From: Crenobacter oryzisoli
GTDB lineage: Bacteria; Pseudomonadota; Gammaproteobacteria; Burkholderiales; Chromobacteriaceae
Reading direction: 5' to 3'
Assembly: GCF_030385785.1 (NCBI RefSeq)
Contig: NZ_JAUEDK010000020.1
Location: 19,090 to 83,089, forward strand
DNA length: 64,000 nucleotides
Made by a program: the position numbers and the translations under genes
Part shown: positions 27,470 through 37,287 of the stretch, in pieces
Layout of the letters: every line of letters starts with the position of its first letter
Numbering within the stretch: position 1 is the first letter of the stretch
Notes under the pieces: generated by a model
Told to the model about the DNA's origin: nothing
The model's database searches: none
The model's input: only the letters and a program-made list of their open reading frames with translations

Positions 27470-29095
27470 ATGACATTGAAGAATCTCAAAGTTGGCACGC
27501 GCTTGGCCATGCTGCTGGGAGGGATGATCACGCTGATGCTGATCATGATGGGGGCAGGCCTCACTGGGATGGCGGCAATGCAGGACAAGATCGACATGGT
27601 CACTGCCAACCGCCTTCCCAATATATTGCTGCTCCACAAAGGGCAGGCCGGTATCAGCGCCATTCGTCTTGCGACACGTGACTTTATGCTGGCGACGACG
27701 CCCGAAGAAAGACTCAGTGGCAAGCAGAAAATACTGGCGACCAGAGCGGCGACAGGCGATATCTGGGCACGGCTCAAACCCACGTTGACCGATCCGAATG
27801 CCATCAAGCTCTTGGAGCAGATTCAGCAGAGACACAATGAGTTTGGTTTGGCCCAGGATCGAGTCTTCAGCCTGAACGAAACAGGGAAAATGGATGAGGT
27901 CAAAGCGGTCATTGCCAATGCGGCCCAGGGTATCCGGACCTACCAAGCGCTGGTTGACCGCCTGGCGACATGGCAAAGCGAGTTAGCGCAACAGTCAGGG
28001 CAGGAGGCTCAGGCGGGTTTCTACCGTGCCCGCACGATCCTGATCGTTAGCAGTGGCATCGGCATCGTGCTGTCCTTCATCTTGGGGCTGATGATCTCGA
28101 AGAGCATTACCCGTCCACTCGGCCAAGCGGTCGAGGCCGCCAATCAACTGGCAAGCGGCGACCTGTCGGTCCGCCTGCATGCTGATACCCGGGATGAGAC
28201 AGGGCTGCTGCTGAAGGCCCTGGATCAGATGGCCGGTAAGTTGTCGCAAGTCATCGGAGAGGTCAGTGCAGCCACCGAGGTGGTAACGGGTTCGGCTGGG
28301 CACCTGTCGACTGCCGCCAAACAGGTTTCCATTGCCACGGAGGCTCAAGCCAATGCGACAGCCTCGTCTGCAGCGGCTGTGGAACAATTGTCGGTCAGCA
28401 TCGACCGGGTTTCTGCTTCCGCACAGGAGGTCACGGTGAAAGTGACCGAAGCGGGCCACCTGGCGACAACGAGTGTGAGTAATGTCGATTCGGCGACCGG
28501 TCAGGTCAAGGCCGTGGCCAAGTCGATCGATGCGTCTGCCAATGAGATCAGGGTGCTTTCCCATTCCGTCCTGCAGATTGGCGATTTGGCGACGGTAATC
28601 AAAGACATCGCCGACCAGACTAACCTGCTGGCCCTGAACGCAGCGATTGAAGCGGCCAGAGCCGGCGAGCAAGGCCGAGGGTTTGCCGTTGTGGCGGACG
28701 AGGTTCGCAAACTCGCAGAGAAAACCACGGGGTCAGTTCAGGAAATCGACGGTATGATCCAAGCCATACAGCGTGGTGCGATGGATGCGGCAACCGGTAT
28801 GCAGCACAACACCACGGTGGCAGGTCACGTGGTATTGCTGTCGGAGGGGGCCAGTGCCTCAATCCAGGCGGCAAATGATGCGTCCACGCAGGTGATTCAA
28901 CTCATTCGCGAGATAGCTGATGCGCTTGAAGAACAGAAAGTGGCATCCGTAAATTTGGCTCAGAATGTCGAAGCAATCGCTCAGATGTCAGATGAAAATA
29001 CTTCAGCCACCCATTCTGTTGCCGAGACTTCTCACGATCTCGCGACAGCAGCAAATCGGCTCAAAGCGTCAGTAGACTTTTTCCGATTGGCATAA
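27470..29095 (+). CDS. Methyl-accepting chemotaxis protein (four-helix-bundle sensor)
   Basis: A 541-residue receptor with TM1 (about 11-35), a periplasmic four-helix-bundle sensor (about 36-188, [28 protein letters not shown]), TM2 (about 190-212), HAMP ([27 protein letters not shown]) and a cytoplasmic signalling domain with [40 protein letters not shown]. Ligand unknown. It is separate from the preceding receptor by 109 bp. Confidence 0.93.
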   Translation: MTLKNLKVGTRLAMLLGGMITLMLIMMGAGLTGMAAMQDKIDMVTANRLPNILLLHKGQAGISAIRLATRDFMLATTPEERLSGKQKILATRAATGDIWARLKPTLTDPNAIKLLEQIQQRHNEFGLAQDRVFSLNETGKMDEVKAVIANAAQGIRTYQALVDRLATWQSELAQQSGQEAQAGFYRARTILIVSSGIGIVLSFILGLMISKSITRPLGQAVEAANQLASGDLSVRLHADTRDETGLLLKALDQMAGKLSQVIGEVSAATEVVTGSAGHLSTAAKQVSIATEAQANATASSAAAVEQLSVSIDRVSASAQEVTVKVTEAGHLATTSVSNVDSATGQVKAVAKSIDASANEIRVLSHSVLQIGDLATVIKDIADQTNLLALNAAIEAARAGEQGRGFAVVADEVRKLAEKTTGSVQEIDGMIQAIQRGAMDAATGMQHNTTVAGHVVLLSEGASASIQAANDASTQVIQLIREIADALEEQKVASVNLAQNVEAIAQMSDENTSATHSVAETSHDLATAANRLKASVDFFRLA

Positions 29096-29140
29096 TCGCT
29101 CGGTAGCAGTGGATTTACTCGGCGCCCAGTCCCAGGCGGC

Positions 29141-29170
29141 GAAGCAATCATAGTCAGAAGCAATCATAGT
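29141..29170. repeat. 14-bp direct repeat after the chemoreceptor gene
   Basis: GAAGCAATCATAGT appears at 29141-29154 and 29157-29170. A hairpin GGCGATG-N12-CATCGCC follows and may help end transcription. Confidence 0.6.
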
Positions 29171-29246
29171 TAAATGGCGATGGATGATTGCCTTCATCGC
29201 CGCAAAAATCCTGCTGTAGCGCTACGTCTCCTTGCCGTATTGTTTA

Positions 29247-29323
29247 GAGCCGCTAACAAAACTCAGCGAAGCGGCGTCGGCGCGCTATGCAGCAAACGTT
29301 GCTCTGAATTTTGTAAGCGGCGC
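29247..29323. mobile_element. MITE-like element, family 2, copy B
   Basis: A 77-bp element with inverted ends GAGCCGCTAACAAAACTCAGCG / GCTCTGAATTTTGTAAGCGGCGC and a 3-bp target duplication TTA on both sides (29244-29246, 29324-29326). It is the best-preserved copy of family 2 and has no coding capacity. It abuts an IS5-family transposase remnant. Confidence 0.85.
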
Positions 29324-29326
29324 TTA

Positions 29327-29685
29327 GCCACCCTATGCTTGATGCCCTCCCATTCCTCCTCTCGCCAGCATCCTGTTGGCGTACGGCCTCAGTAGACGCT
29401 GTTCTCTGGCTAGGATGGTAGCGAATGCGTACCGTCAATGATGTTCGCCGACGATTGAGCATGTGGACGTCGAGCACGACCCAAGCCAAACCAGCCCGTT
29501 GCCCCAGGTTGTGACTCCGGCCGATGCTCTGCCGCCGCGCTCAAATCGTCCCGCATATTGAGCGTCCGGCAGAGCCGGATGGCCGCGTCGGGGAAGGTCG
29601 ATCAGCGTCCTCGCTTGCGGTCGCGCAGCGATGCCACTGGCCCTATCAGTCAATGACTCACTGGTTTGAGGGCGGCGTTATAGCC
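29327..29685 (-). pseudogene. Decayed IS5-family (IS903-like) transposase fragment
   Basis: Three minus-strand frames give consecutive pieces of an IS903-type transposase N-terminal half: YNAALK, then RKRGR with TFPDAAIRLC, then LAWVVLDVHMLNRRRTSLTVRI, then EWEGIKHRVAKRRL. Several frameshifts and stops separate them and the catalytic C-terminal part is missing. Matches are from memory of the family's conserved order. Confidence 0.6.
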
Positions 29686-29818
29686 ACTGTCAATGAGGGA
29701 GCTGCGGCATGTGACCAAGGCAGCGGACAATGTCGTCAAACTCCTATCGTCGGATAACCTGCAAGAGGTGATTTTGCAACAAAGTCATGCGGTTATACAT
29801 GAACTATGCTGTTTCTTA

Positions 29819-29961
29819 GAGCCTGTTCACGATCTGCTGCAGGCGGGTGATCCTGCGTTGAAATGACGCTCAATATGCTTATCTATTTGATAGGCATATT
29901 CCGCTTTTTCGCGTCATTTCGCCTTGGCTGACCCTTCGTTCGCGAGATCGTGAGCAGGTTC
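29819..29961. mobile_element. MITE-like palindromic element, family 1, copy C
   Basis: 143 bp, ends GAGCCTGTTCACGATC / GATCGTGAGCAGGTTC, flanked by TTA duplications (29816-29818, 29962-29964). The interior has GAAATGACGC facing GCGTCATTTC, so the whole element can fold as one long hairpin. Same family as copies at 7068 and 17808. Confidence 0.88.
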
Positions 29962-29964
29962 TTA

Positions 29965-30258
29965 GCGCCGGTCAAAATTCCGAGACGGTTAATCATCGGG
30001 GCCCCAGCCTGAGCCGCCGATCAACGGTCGGCGAAATGCTTCCAATCAGGCAATCCAATTCCACGAACGTAGATACGTCGATACCTTCAGGAGGGCTTTT
30101 TGCTGTCCTGGGGAGCTGCCCAAGCACCCCAATGATCCTGTTTCGAACTTGAGAGAAGTGCCTGCAATCCAATCTGGCCGCTGATCAGACGGGAATCAGA
30201 AACGATCGAAGACGGCTTGTCGATCATGCGGTCTTCATGTGGTGGAAGGAGAGACGAT
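29965..30258. other. Leader and promoter region of the arc operon
   Basis: About 290 bp without a gene before arcD. I looked for an FNR/ANR box (TTGAT-N4-ATCAA) and did not find a convincing one. GGAAGGAGAG just before 30259 is the arcD ribosome-binding site. Confidence 0.4.
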
Positions 30259-31740
30259 ATGTCCGGTTCAACGTCTGCGTCTGATACCAAGTCTGGGTCT
30301 GGGCCGGTTGCCACGTCGGCACCCTCAAACAAGCTCCGGCTCGGAGCGCTCACCGCTCTGGTTGTAGGCTCAATGGTCGGCGGAGGGATCTTCTCCCTGC
30401 CACAGAACATGGCTGTCAGCGCCGACGCAGGTGCCGTACTCATCGGCTGGGCCATCACCGCGGTCGGCATGCTCACCCTTGCATTCGTATTCCAGACGCT
30501 CGCCAACCGTAAACCAGAACTGGACGGTGGGGTCTACGCCTATGCGAAGGCCGGGTTCGGCGACTTTATGGGGTTTGGGTCCGCCTGGGGATACTGGATC
30601 AGTGCGTGGCTTGGCAACGTCGGCTATTTCGTCCTGCTGTTCAGTACGGCCGGTTACTTCTTTCCGATATTCGGGGAGGGCAATACGCCGGTCGCCATTG
30701 TTTGTTCGTCGGTATTGCTCTGGTGTGTGCACTTCCTCGTCCTGCGCGGGATTAAGGAAGCCGCATTCGTCAATCTTGTGACAACCGTCGCCAAGATCGT
30801 ACCGCTGTGTCTGTTCATTCTGCTGTGCCTGTTCGCATTCAAGTTCCAGATATTCACCGCGGATTTCTGGGGCCAGCAAAATCCGAAGCTAGGCAGCGTT
30901 ACCAACCAGGTTCGCAACATGATGCTTGTGACAGTCTGGGTGTTCATCGGCATCGAAGGCGCAAGCATTTTCTCAGCACGTGCCGAAAAGCGTACCGACG
31001 TGGGTAAGGCGACCGTCATCGGCTTTGTTGGGGTGTTGTTTCTGTTGGTGCTGGTGAACGTGCTCTCGCTCGGCGTCATGACCCAGCCTCAGTTGGCGGT
31101 ACTGCAGAACCCTTCGATGGCCGGCGTGCTCGAACATGTTGTGGGTCACTGGGGGGCTATCCTAATTAGCGTCGGTCTCGTCATCTCTCTGGCGGGGGCA
31201 TTGCTGTCATGGGTGCTGCTGTGTGCAGAAATCATGTTCTCGGCGGCGCGTGATCACACGATGCCGACGTTCCTGCACAAGGAAAACGCGAAAAAAGTAC
31301 CCGCCAACGCTCTGTGGCTGACAAACGGGATGGTCCAGTTGTTCCTAGTGATCACGATGTTCTCCAAGGGCACCTATCTGTCGCTGATCTATCTGTCGAC
31401 ATCGATGATCCTGCTGCCTTATTTCTGGTCTGCTGCTTATGCCCTGCTGCTCGCGGTACGGGGCGAGACCTACGCAGGTGAGAGCCAGGAACGCAATAAG
31501 GACTTGGTCATCTCAGCCATCTCCGTGATTTACGCAGTCTGGCTCCTCTATGCAGGTGGCCTCAAATACGTGCTGTTGTCAGCGCTTCTGTATGCGCCGG
31601 GTGCATTGCTCTTTGCCAAGGCGAAGCGTGAGGTTGGACAACCTGTTTTCACCTCGATCGAAAAAATCATCTTTGTGGTAGTGGTAATCGGTGCGTTGAT
31701 TGCCGCATTTGGCCTCTACAAGGGTTTTCTCACGCTGTAA
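30259..31740 (+). CDS. arcD: Arginine/ornithine antiporter
   Basis: A 493-residue APC-superfamily antiporter of about 12-13 membrane segments that imports arginine and exports ornithine without net energy cost. Family marks include [25 protein letters not shown] near the start, [31 protein letters not shown] and the typical [28 protein letters not shown]. Start at 30259 has GGAAGGAGAG upstream. It heads the arcDABC operon, the Pseudomonas order, 16 bp before arcA. Confidence 0.95.
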   Translation: MSGSTSASDTKSGSGPVATSAPSNKLRLGALTALVVGSMVGGGIFSLPQNMAVSADAGAVLIGWAITAVGMLTLAFVFQTLANRKPELDGGVYAYAKAGFGDFMGFGSAWGYWISAWLGNVGYFVLLFSTAGYFFPIFGEGNTPVAIVCSSVLLWCVHFLVLRGIKEAAFVNLVTTVAKIVPLCLFILLCLFAFKFQIFTADFWGQQNPKLGSVTNQVRNMMLVTVWVFIGIEGASIFSARAEKRTDVGKATVIGFVGVLFLLVLVNVLSLGVMTQPQLAVLQNPSMAGVLEHVVGHWGAILISVGLVISLAGALLSWVLLCAEIMFSAARDHTMPTFLHKENAKKVPANALWLTNGMVQLFLVITMFSKGTYLSLIYLSTSMILLPYFWSAAYALLLAVRGETYAGESQERNKDLVISAISVIYAVWLLYAGGLKYVLLSALLYAPGALLFAKAKREVGQPVFTSIEKIIFVVVVIGALIAAFGLYKGFLTL

Positions 31741-31756
31741 TTTCAGGAGTAGCATG

Positions 31757-33013
31757 ATGAGCACGGACACAGTCAGCTTGGGCGTTCACTCCGAAGCCGG
31801 CAAGCTACGTAAGGTCATGGTTTGCTCGCCGGGGCTGGCCCACACACGTCTGACACCGAGCAATTGCGACGAACTATTGTTCGATGACGTGATCTGGGTC
31901 AGTCAGGCAAAGCGCGATCACTTCGACTTTGTGACGAAGATGCGCGAGCGTGGCGTCGAAGTGGTGGAAATGCATAACCTGTTGACTGAAACGGTGCAGA
32001 TCCCGGAAGCGCTGAAATGGATTCTCGATCGCAAAGTTCGATCCAATACCGTTGGCGTAACCTTGGTGAGCGAAGTGCGGTCATGGCTTGAAAGCCTCGA
32101 ACCTCGAAAGATCGCGGAGTTTCTGATTGGTGGCGTGGTTGCCGAAGATATTCCCGACAGTTCGAATACCAGCACGCTCAAGATGTTCCGTCAGTATCTG
32201 GGGCATTCGGGCTTTGTTCTGCCTCCACTGCCCAATACCCAGTTCACCCGTGACACGACCTGCTGGATTTACGGCGGCGTTTCGTTGAATCCGATGTACT
32301 GGCCGGCACGCCGTCAGGAGACGCTGCTCGCCACTGCCATCTACAAGTTCCATCCCGACTTCGCGAGTAAACAGTTCGAGGTCTGGTACGGCGACCCGGA
32401 TGCCGACCATGGTGCGGCCACGCTGGAAGGCGGTGACGTGATGCCGATCGGCAAGGGGACCGTCCTCATTGGCATGGGCGAGCGCACCAGCCGGCAGGCC
32501 ATCGGCGAACTTGCGCAGAACCTGTTCGCCAAGGGCGGGGCTGAACGGATCATCGTGGCCGGCTTGCCCAAATCCCGTGCCGCAATGCATCTGGACACGG
32601 TGTTCAGCTTCTGCGACCGCGATCTCGTGACGATCTTCCCCGAAGTCGTCAACGCGATTGTGCCGTTCTCCATACGCCCGGACGACGCTAGCCCTTCGAA
32701 GCTCAGCATTCGCCATGAAGAAAAACCCTTCGTCGAGGTGGTGGGCGAAGCGCTGGGGCTGCCAAAACTGCGCGTGGTGGAGACCGGCGGCAATGCATTT
32801 GCGGCCGAGCGGGAGCAATGGGACGACGGCAACAACGTGGTCTGCATAGAGCCGGGCGTGGTGGTCGGATACGACCGTAACACGTACACCAATACGCTGC
32901 TGCGCAAGGCGGGTGTCGAGGTCATCACCATCATCGCGAGCGAACTGGGCCGCGGACGTGGGGGTGGCCATTGCATGACCTGCCCGATCATCCGGGACCC
33001 GATCGATTACTGA
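31757..33013 (+). CDS. arcA: Arginine deiminase
   Basis: Hydrolyses arginine to citrulline and ammonia in the cytoplasm. The 418-residue protein has the expected length and catalytic set: [34 protein letters not shown] and the nucleophilic cysteine in [16 protein letters not shown] close to the C terminus. ATG 31757 is seven bases from AGGAG; the adjoining ATG at 31754 is possible. Second gene of arcDABC. Confidence 0.97.
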   Translation: MSTDTVSLGVHSEAGKLRKVMVCSPGLAHTRLTPSNCDELLFDDVIWVSQAKRDHFDFVTKMRERGVEVVEMHNLLTETVQIPEALKWILDRKVRSNTVGVTLVSEVRSWLESLEPRKIAEFLIGGVVAEDIPDSSNTSTLKMFRQYLGHSGFVLPPLPNTQFTRDTTCWIYGGVSLNPMYWPARRQETLLATAIYKFHPDFASKQFEVWYGDPDADHGAATLEGGDVMPIGKGTVLIGMGERTSRQAIGELAQNLFAKGGAERIIVAGLPKSRAAMHLDTVFSFCDRDLVTIFPEVVNAIVPFSIRPDDASPSKLSIRHEEKPFVEVVGEALGLPKLRVVETGGNAFAAEREQWDDGNNVVCIEPGVVVGYDRNTYTNTLLRKAGVEVITIIASELGRGRGGGHCMTCPIIRDPIDY

Positions 33014-33070
33014 GTGTGCCGCGTTCGAGGCGACACCCCGCTTACCTGCATTTTGCATTGGAGAAGCGTC

Positions 33071-34081
33071 ATGGCATTTAATCTACGCAATCGCAGCCTC
33101 CTGAGTCTGATGCATCACAGTACCCGCGAGCTGCGTTACCTACTCGACCTGTCGCGTGACCTGAAGCGTGCCAAATACACCGGCACCGAGCAGCAGCATC
33201 TGAAGGGGGTGAATATCGCGCTCATCTTCGAAAAGACCTCCACGCGTACCCGCTGTGCGTTCGAAGTCGCCGCCTACGACCAAGGGGCGAATGTCACCTA
33301 TATCGATCCGCATTCGTCGCAGATCGGGCACAAGGAGAGCATGAAGGACACCGCGCGCGTGCTCGGCCGCATGTACGACGCGATTGAGTACCGTGGGTTT
33401 AGTCAGGAGATCGTCGAAGAGCTCGCCAAATATGCCGGCGTGCCGGTATTCAATGGCCTGACCGATGAATACCACCCGACGCAGATGCTCGCCGACGTGC
33501 TGACCATGCGCGAGAACACGGACAAACCGTTGACCTCGATCAGCTATGCGTATCTCGGCGATGCGCGCAACAACATGGGTAATTCGCTGCTGCTGATCGG
33601 CGCCAAGCTCGGGATGGATGTACGGATTGCAGCGCCCAAGGCGCTCTGGCCACATGAAGACCATGTGGCGACGTGCAGGAAGTTTGGCGAGGAAAGCGGT
33701 GCGCGCATCCTGCTGACGGAAGATGCCAAAGCGGCCGTCAAGGGCGTGGATTTCGTGCACACCGATGTCTGGGTGTCGATGGGTGAACCGGTGGAGGCCT
33801 GGGGCGAGCGCATTAACCTGCTCATGCCTTATCAGGTCAACATGGCGCTAATGAAGGCGGCCGGAAACCCACAGGTGAAGTTCATGCACTGCCTGCCGGC
33901 CTTCCACAACAGCGAGACGGAAGTGGGCAAGCAGATCGCCGCGCAGTATCCCGCACTCGCCAACGGCATCGAGGTGACGGAGGAAGTATTCGAGTCGCCG
34001 CTGAACATCGCGTTCGAGCAAGCGGAAAACCGCATGCACACGATCAAGGCGATTCTGGTGTCGACGCTCGCGGACATCTGA
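33071..34081 (+). CDS. arcB: Ornithine carbamoyltransferase, catabolic
   Basis: Splits citrulline with phosphate to ornithine and carbamoyl phosphate in the deiminase pathway. The 336-residue protein carries the carbamoyl-phosphate motif [40 protein letters not shown] and the ornithine loop HCLPAFHN. Length and N-terminus ([25 protein letters not shown]) match ArcB. The operon position makes it catabolic rather than the biosynthetic ArgF. Confidence 0.96.
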   Translation: MAFNLRNRSLLSLMHHSTRELRYLLDLSRDLKRAKYTGTEQQHLKGVNIALIFEKTSTRTRCAFEVAAYDQGANVTYIDPHSSQIGHKESMKDTARVLGRMYDAIEYRGFSQEIVEELAKYAGVPVFNGLTDEYHPTQMLADVLTMRENTDKPLTSISYAYLGDARNNMGNSLLLIGAKLGMDVRIAAPKALWPHEDHVATCRKFGEESGARILLTEDAKAAVKGVDFVHTDVWVSMGEPVEAWGERINLLMPYQVNMALMKAAGNPQVKFMHCLPAFHNSETEVGKQIAAQYPALANGIEVTEEVFESPLNIAFEQAENRMHTIKAILVSTLADI

Positions 34082-34178
34082 GTTAATCAAGGCGAAGTCC
34101 CTCATCACCGGCTCGGGGCAGGCCCCTGCAAGGCTTGTCCCGGTGCCGGGCAAAGCGTGCAACGTGAAGGGGTACATC

Positions 34179-35111
34179 ATGCGAATTGTGATTGCGCTGG
34201 GTGGCAACGCGCTGCTGCGGCGCGGCGAACCCATGACGGCCGAAAACCAGCGCGACAACGTGCGAATCGCCGCGCAGCAGATTGCGCAGATCGCACCGGC
34301 TAACGAACTCGTGATCGCTCACGGCAATGGCCCCCAGGTGGGACTACTCGCGCTTCAGGGGGCGGCCTACAAGGAGGTGGAGGCGTATCCGCTCGACGTA
34401 CTTGGCGCACAGACCGAAGGCATGATTGGTTACCTGATCGAACAGGAGCTTGGCAACCTGCTGCCGTATGAAGTGCCGTTCGCGACGATTCTGACCCAGG
34501 TCGAAGTCGACGCGAACGATCCGGCGTTCCAGCATCCCAGCAAGCCGATCGGCCCGGTCTACACGAAGGAAGAGGCGCAACGCCTTGCGGCGGAGAAAGG
34601 CTGGAGCATCGCGCCGGATGGCGACAAGTTTCGCCGCGTGGTGGCGAGTCCGAGGCCGAAACACATCTTCGAGATCCGTCCGGTCAAATGGCTGCTCGAG
34701 CGCGGCACGATCGTCATCTGCGCCGGCGGTGGCGGCATCCCCACCACGTACGACGAAGACCGCAAGCTCTCCGGCGTCGAAGCGGTGATCGACAAGGACC
34801 TGTGCTCCGCGCTGTTGGCGCAGGAACTCGATGCCGACATGCTGATCATCGCGACTGACGTCAATGCCACTTATATCGACTGGGACAAGCCCACTCGCAA
34901 GGCCATCGCGCAGGCGCATCCGGACGAGTTGGAGAGGCTCGGCTTCGCCGCGGGTTCGATGGGGCCCAAGGTGATGGCGGCCATCGAGTTTGCCCGCAAC
35001 ACGGGCAAGGACGCCGTGATCGGCTCGCTGTCGGACATCGTTGCGATCGCACAGCGGAAGGCGGGAACGTGCGTGAGCATTGCTGAACCAGGCATCCGTT
35101 ACTATCCATAG
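34179..35111 (+). CDS. arcC: Carbamate kinase
   Basis: Makes ATP from carbamoyl phosphate and ADP, giving CO2 and ammonia. The 310-residue protein has [19 protein letters not shown] at the start, [47 protein letters not shown] and [14 protein letters not shown], all family motifs. GAAGGGG precedes the ATG at 34179. It is the last arc gene and supplies the pathway's energy yield. Confidence 0.97.
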   Translation: MRIVIALGGNALLRRGEPMTAENQRDNVRIAAQQIAQIAPANELVIAHGNGPQVGLLALQGAAYKEVEAYPLDVLGAQTEGMIGYLIEQELGNLLPYEVPFATILTQVEVDANDPAFQHPSKPIGPVYTKEEAQRLAAEKGWSIAPDGDKFRRVVASPRPKHIFEIRPVKWLLERGTIVICAGGGGIPTTYDEDRKLSGVEAVIDKDLCSALLAQELDADMLIIATDVNATYIDWDKPTRKAIAQAHPDELERLGFAAGSMGPKVMAAIEFARNTGKDAVIGSLSDIVAIAQRKAGTCVSIAEPGIRYYP

Positions 35112-35147
35112 CCGGCCTGGTAGCACGCCATCAAGAGGCTGGGCGGG

Positions 35148-35264
35148 ATGGGAATGGCGAAGGGCATCGAACGGCGGGGGCTGAACGCCAGCCATGCGCC
35201 GTGGTGGGAACGTTTCTTCCGCCCGGACTATTCCTGGTCCTACGCATGGGATAACGCCGCCTGA
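35148..35264 (+). CDS. Short ORF after arcC, possibly a gene fragment
   Basis: A 38-codon frame ending HAPWWERFFRPDYSWSYAWDNAA. The aromatic-rich C terminus looks like the end of a larger protein rather than a random frame, and its codon use fits the neighbours. I do not recognise the family; it may be a remnant. Confidence 0.3.
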   Translation: MGMAKGIERRGLNASHAPWWERFFRPDYSWSYAWDNAA

Positions 35265-35321
35265 CGTTTGGGGAAGAGTGTGCCGACAGGTTTCAAAAAG
35301 GCCAGCGGATCGGCCGCACGG

Positions 35322-36230
35322 CTAGTGTTCGTCGAGTTCGGCGAAGCGATCGGCCAGATAGTCAAGCAGTGCGCGCACGCCGGGCAGCAGCCCGCGTCGC
35401 GACGGGAATACCGCGTGGATCACTCCGCCCTTGGGGTGCCAGTGCGGTAGCAGCCGTACCAGCGAACCATTGGTTAGCGCGTCGTCGACCATCATCGTTG
35501 GCAGCGTTACCACGCCGTTGCCGGCCAGCGCCGCTTGGCGCAGCGTCAGCATGTCGTCGGTGACCAGGCGCGGCCGGTGGCGCAGTGTGGCGCTGGCGCC
35601 GTCCGGGCCGTCCAGCTGCCACAGGTGTTCTGGTTGTGCCGGGCCTAGGTCGAGGCTGGGCAGCGCGTGCAGGTCGGCCGGTACCGTCGGCGTGCCGTGC
35701 CGGGCCAACAGGGCGGGGCTGGCGACCAGGCACCAGCTGCGCTCGCCCAGTAGCTTCATCACCAGGCCGCTGTCCTCCAGCGGTGGCACGCGCACCCGGA
35801 TCGCCAGATCGAAGCCCTCGTCGATCACGTCGACGCGGCGGTTGGTCGCCTCCAGGTGAAGCGTCACCGCCGGATGTTCCGAGAGAAAGTCAGCCAGCAT
35901 CGCGCCGACCCGCGAGTGCAGCATCGCCACCGGGCAGGCCAGCCGCACCACGCCGCACGGCTCGGTGCGCATCAGCTCGATCGCCTGCTGCGCCGCCTCG
36001 GCCTCGACCAGCATCGCCTTGCAGTGCGCATAGTAGTGCTGGCCGACATCGGTGACCGAGAAGCGTCGCGTCGAGCGTTGTAGCAGCCGTACGCCGAGCT
36101 GTTCCTCGAGCAGCGCGATGCGCCGGCTCAGCTTCGACTTCGGGATGCCCAGCGCCCGCCCGGCCGGCGCGAAGCCGCGATGGTCGACTACTTGGGCGAA
36201 GTAGTAGAGGTCGTTCAGGTCGGGTTGCAT
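35322..36230 (-). CDS. LysR-type transcriptional regulator (CrgA-like)
   Basis: A 302-residue LTTR: HTH DLYYFAQVVDHRGFAPAGRALGIPKSKLSRRIALLEEQLGVRLLQRSTRRFSVTDVGQ, effector domain with GVVRLACPVAMLHSRVG. The HTH and the start MQPDLNDLYYFAQVV are those of the CrgA/DsdC-like group. It is divergent from the pirin gene; LysR-pirin pairs are common and the regulator usually represses or activates pirin. An operator-like repeat lies between them. Confidence 0.92.
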   Translation of the reverse strand: MQPDLNDLYYFAQVVDHRGFAPAGRALGIPKSKLSRRIALLEEQLGVRLLQRSTRRFSVTDVGQHYYAHCKAMLVEAEAAQQAIELMRTEPCGVVRLACPVAMLHSRVGAMLADFLSEHPAVTLHLEATNRRVDVIDEGFDLAIRVRVPPLEDSGLVMKLLGERSWCLVASPALLARHGTPTVPADLHALPSLDLGPAQPEHLWQLDGPDGASATLRHRPRLVTDDMLTLRQAALAGNGVVTLPTMMVDDALTNGSLVRLLPHWHPKGGVIHAVFPSRRGLLPGVRALLDYLADRFAELDEH

Positions 36231-36241
36231 CGCGGTTCCAT

Positions 36242-36259
36242 CGTTCTACTGGTAGAACG
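36242..36259. promoter_or_regulatory. Operator-like palindrome between LysR and pirin genes
   Basis: CGTTCTAC-TG-GTAGAACG, perfect 8-bp arms with a 2-base centre, located 12 bases from the LysR start and about 95 before the pirin start. Confidence 0.7.
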
Positions 36260-36352
36260 CTGAGAGTACATTCTGCCGTCTACCGCTGAAAAGTGCCCAG
36301 ATCTAATCTTCACCCATCGCAACGGCCGATCTGGCCCCACCAGGAGACGATG

Positions 36353-37234
36353 ATGAAGCAGATTCTCGGCATCTACAGCAGCCCGCGCAGCCACTGGGTT
36401 GGCAATGGCTTCCCGGTGCGCTCGCTGTTTACCTACGACTCGCACGGTGGGCATGTCAGCCCCTTCCTTCTGTTCGATTACGCCGGCCCGATGGCATTCA
36501 AGCCGGCCAAGAACCAGCGCGGCGTCGGCCAGCATCCGCACCGCGGCTTCGAGACGGTGACCATCGTCTACCAGGGCGAGTTGGAACATCGCGACTCCAC
36601 CGGCAGCGGCGGTCGCATCGGCCCGGGTGACGTGCAGTGGATGACCGCCGGTGGCGGCATTGTGCACGAGGAGTTCCACTCCGAGGCCTTCACCCGCGAC
36701 GGCGGCATGCTGGAGATGGTGCAGCTGTGGGTGAATCTGCCGGCGAAAGACAAGTTGACCGCGCCGCGCTACCAGACGCTGCTCGACGGCGCGATCCCGA
36801 ACGTGGCGCTGCCGGACGAGGCCGGCTCACTGCGGGTGATCGCCGGCGACTACCTCGGCCACCGGGGCCCGGCGCAGACTTTCACGCCGGTTAACGTGTG
36901 GGACGTGCGGCTGAAGTCCGGCCGCAGCACCGAGCTGAGCCTGCCCGAAGGCCACACGCTGGCGCTGGCGGTGCTGCACGGCACGGTGCTGGTCAACGGC
37001 GAGCAGGTGGCGCGCGAGGCGGACTTGGTGATGCTGGCTCGCGAAGGCAGCACCGTGACGCTGGAGGCCAATAATGATGTGACGCTGCTGGTGTTGAGCG
37101 GCGAGCCGATCGACGAGCCCATCGTCGGCTACGGCCCGTTCGTGATGAACAGTCAAGCCGAGATCGCCCAGGCAATCGAGGACTTCAACGCCGGCCGTTT
37201 CGGTCAGGTGCCGGTCGAGATTGCGCTGTCCTGA
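36353..37234 (+). CDS. Pirin family protein
   Basis: A 293-residue bicupin. The N-terminal metal site is complete: GQHPHRGFETVTIVYQGELEHRDS (H61, H63) and GGGIVHEEFH (H105, E107), with the motif WMTAGGGIVHEE. Bacterial pirins can act as quercetin 2,3-dioxygenases or redox regulators; the role here is open. ATG 36353 lies six bases from AGGAG; ATG 36350 is possible. Confidence 0.93.
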   Translation: MKQILGIYSSPRSHWVGNGFPVRSLFTYDSHGGHVSPFLLFDYAGPMAFKPAKNQRGVGQHPHRGFETVTIVYQGELEHRDSTGSGGRIGPGDVQWMTAGGGIVHEEFHSEAFTRDGGMLEMVQLWVNLPAKDKLTAPRYQTLLDGAIPNVALPDEAGSLRVIAGDYLGHRGPAQTFTPVNVWDVRLKSGRSTELSLPEGHTLALAVLHGTVLVNGEQVAREADLVMLAREGSTVTLEANNDVTLLVLSGEPIDEPIVGYGPFVMNSQAEIAQAIEDFNAGRFGQVPVEIALS

Positions 37235-37240
37235 GTCTGT

Positions 37241-37272
37241 CCCGGCCCATCCTGCGATGGGCCGGGTCTTTC
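37241..37272 (+). terminator. Intrinsic terminator of the pirin gene
   Basis: A perfect 11-bp stem (CCCGGCCCATC / GATGGGCCGGG) with a CTGC loop and a short TCTTT tail, starting six bases after the stop codon. Confidence 0.88.
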
Positions 37273-37287
37273 CCTATTGGAGGGGTT

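Noticed and set aside
29965..30258. FNR/ANR box upstream of arcD
   Set aside because: Expected from other arc operons, but no TTGAT-N4-ATCAA match is present by eye.
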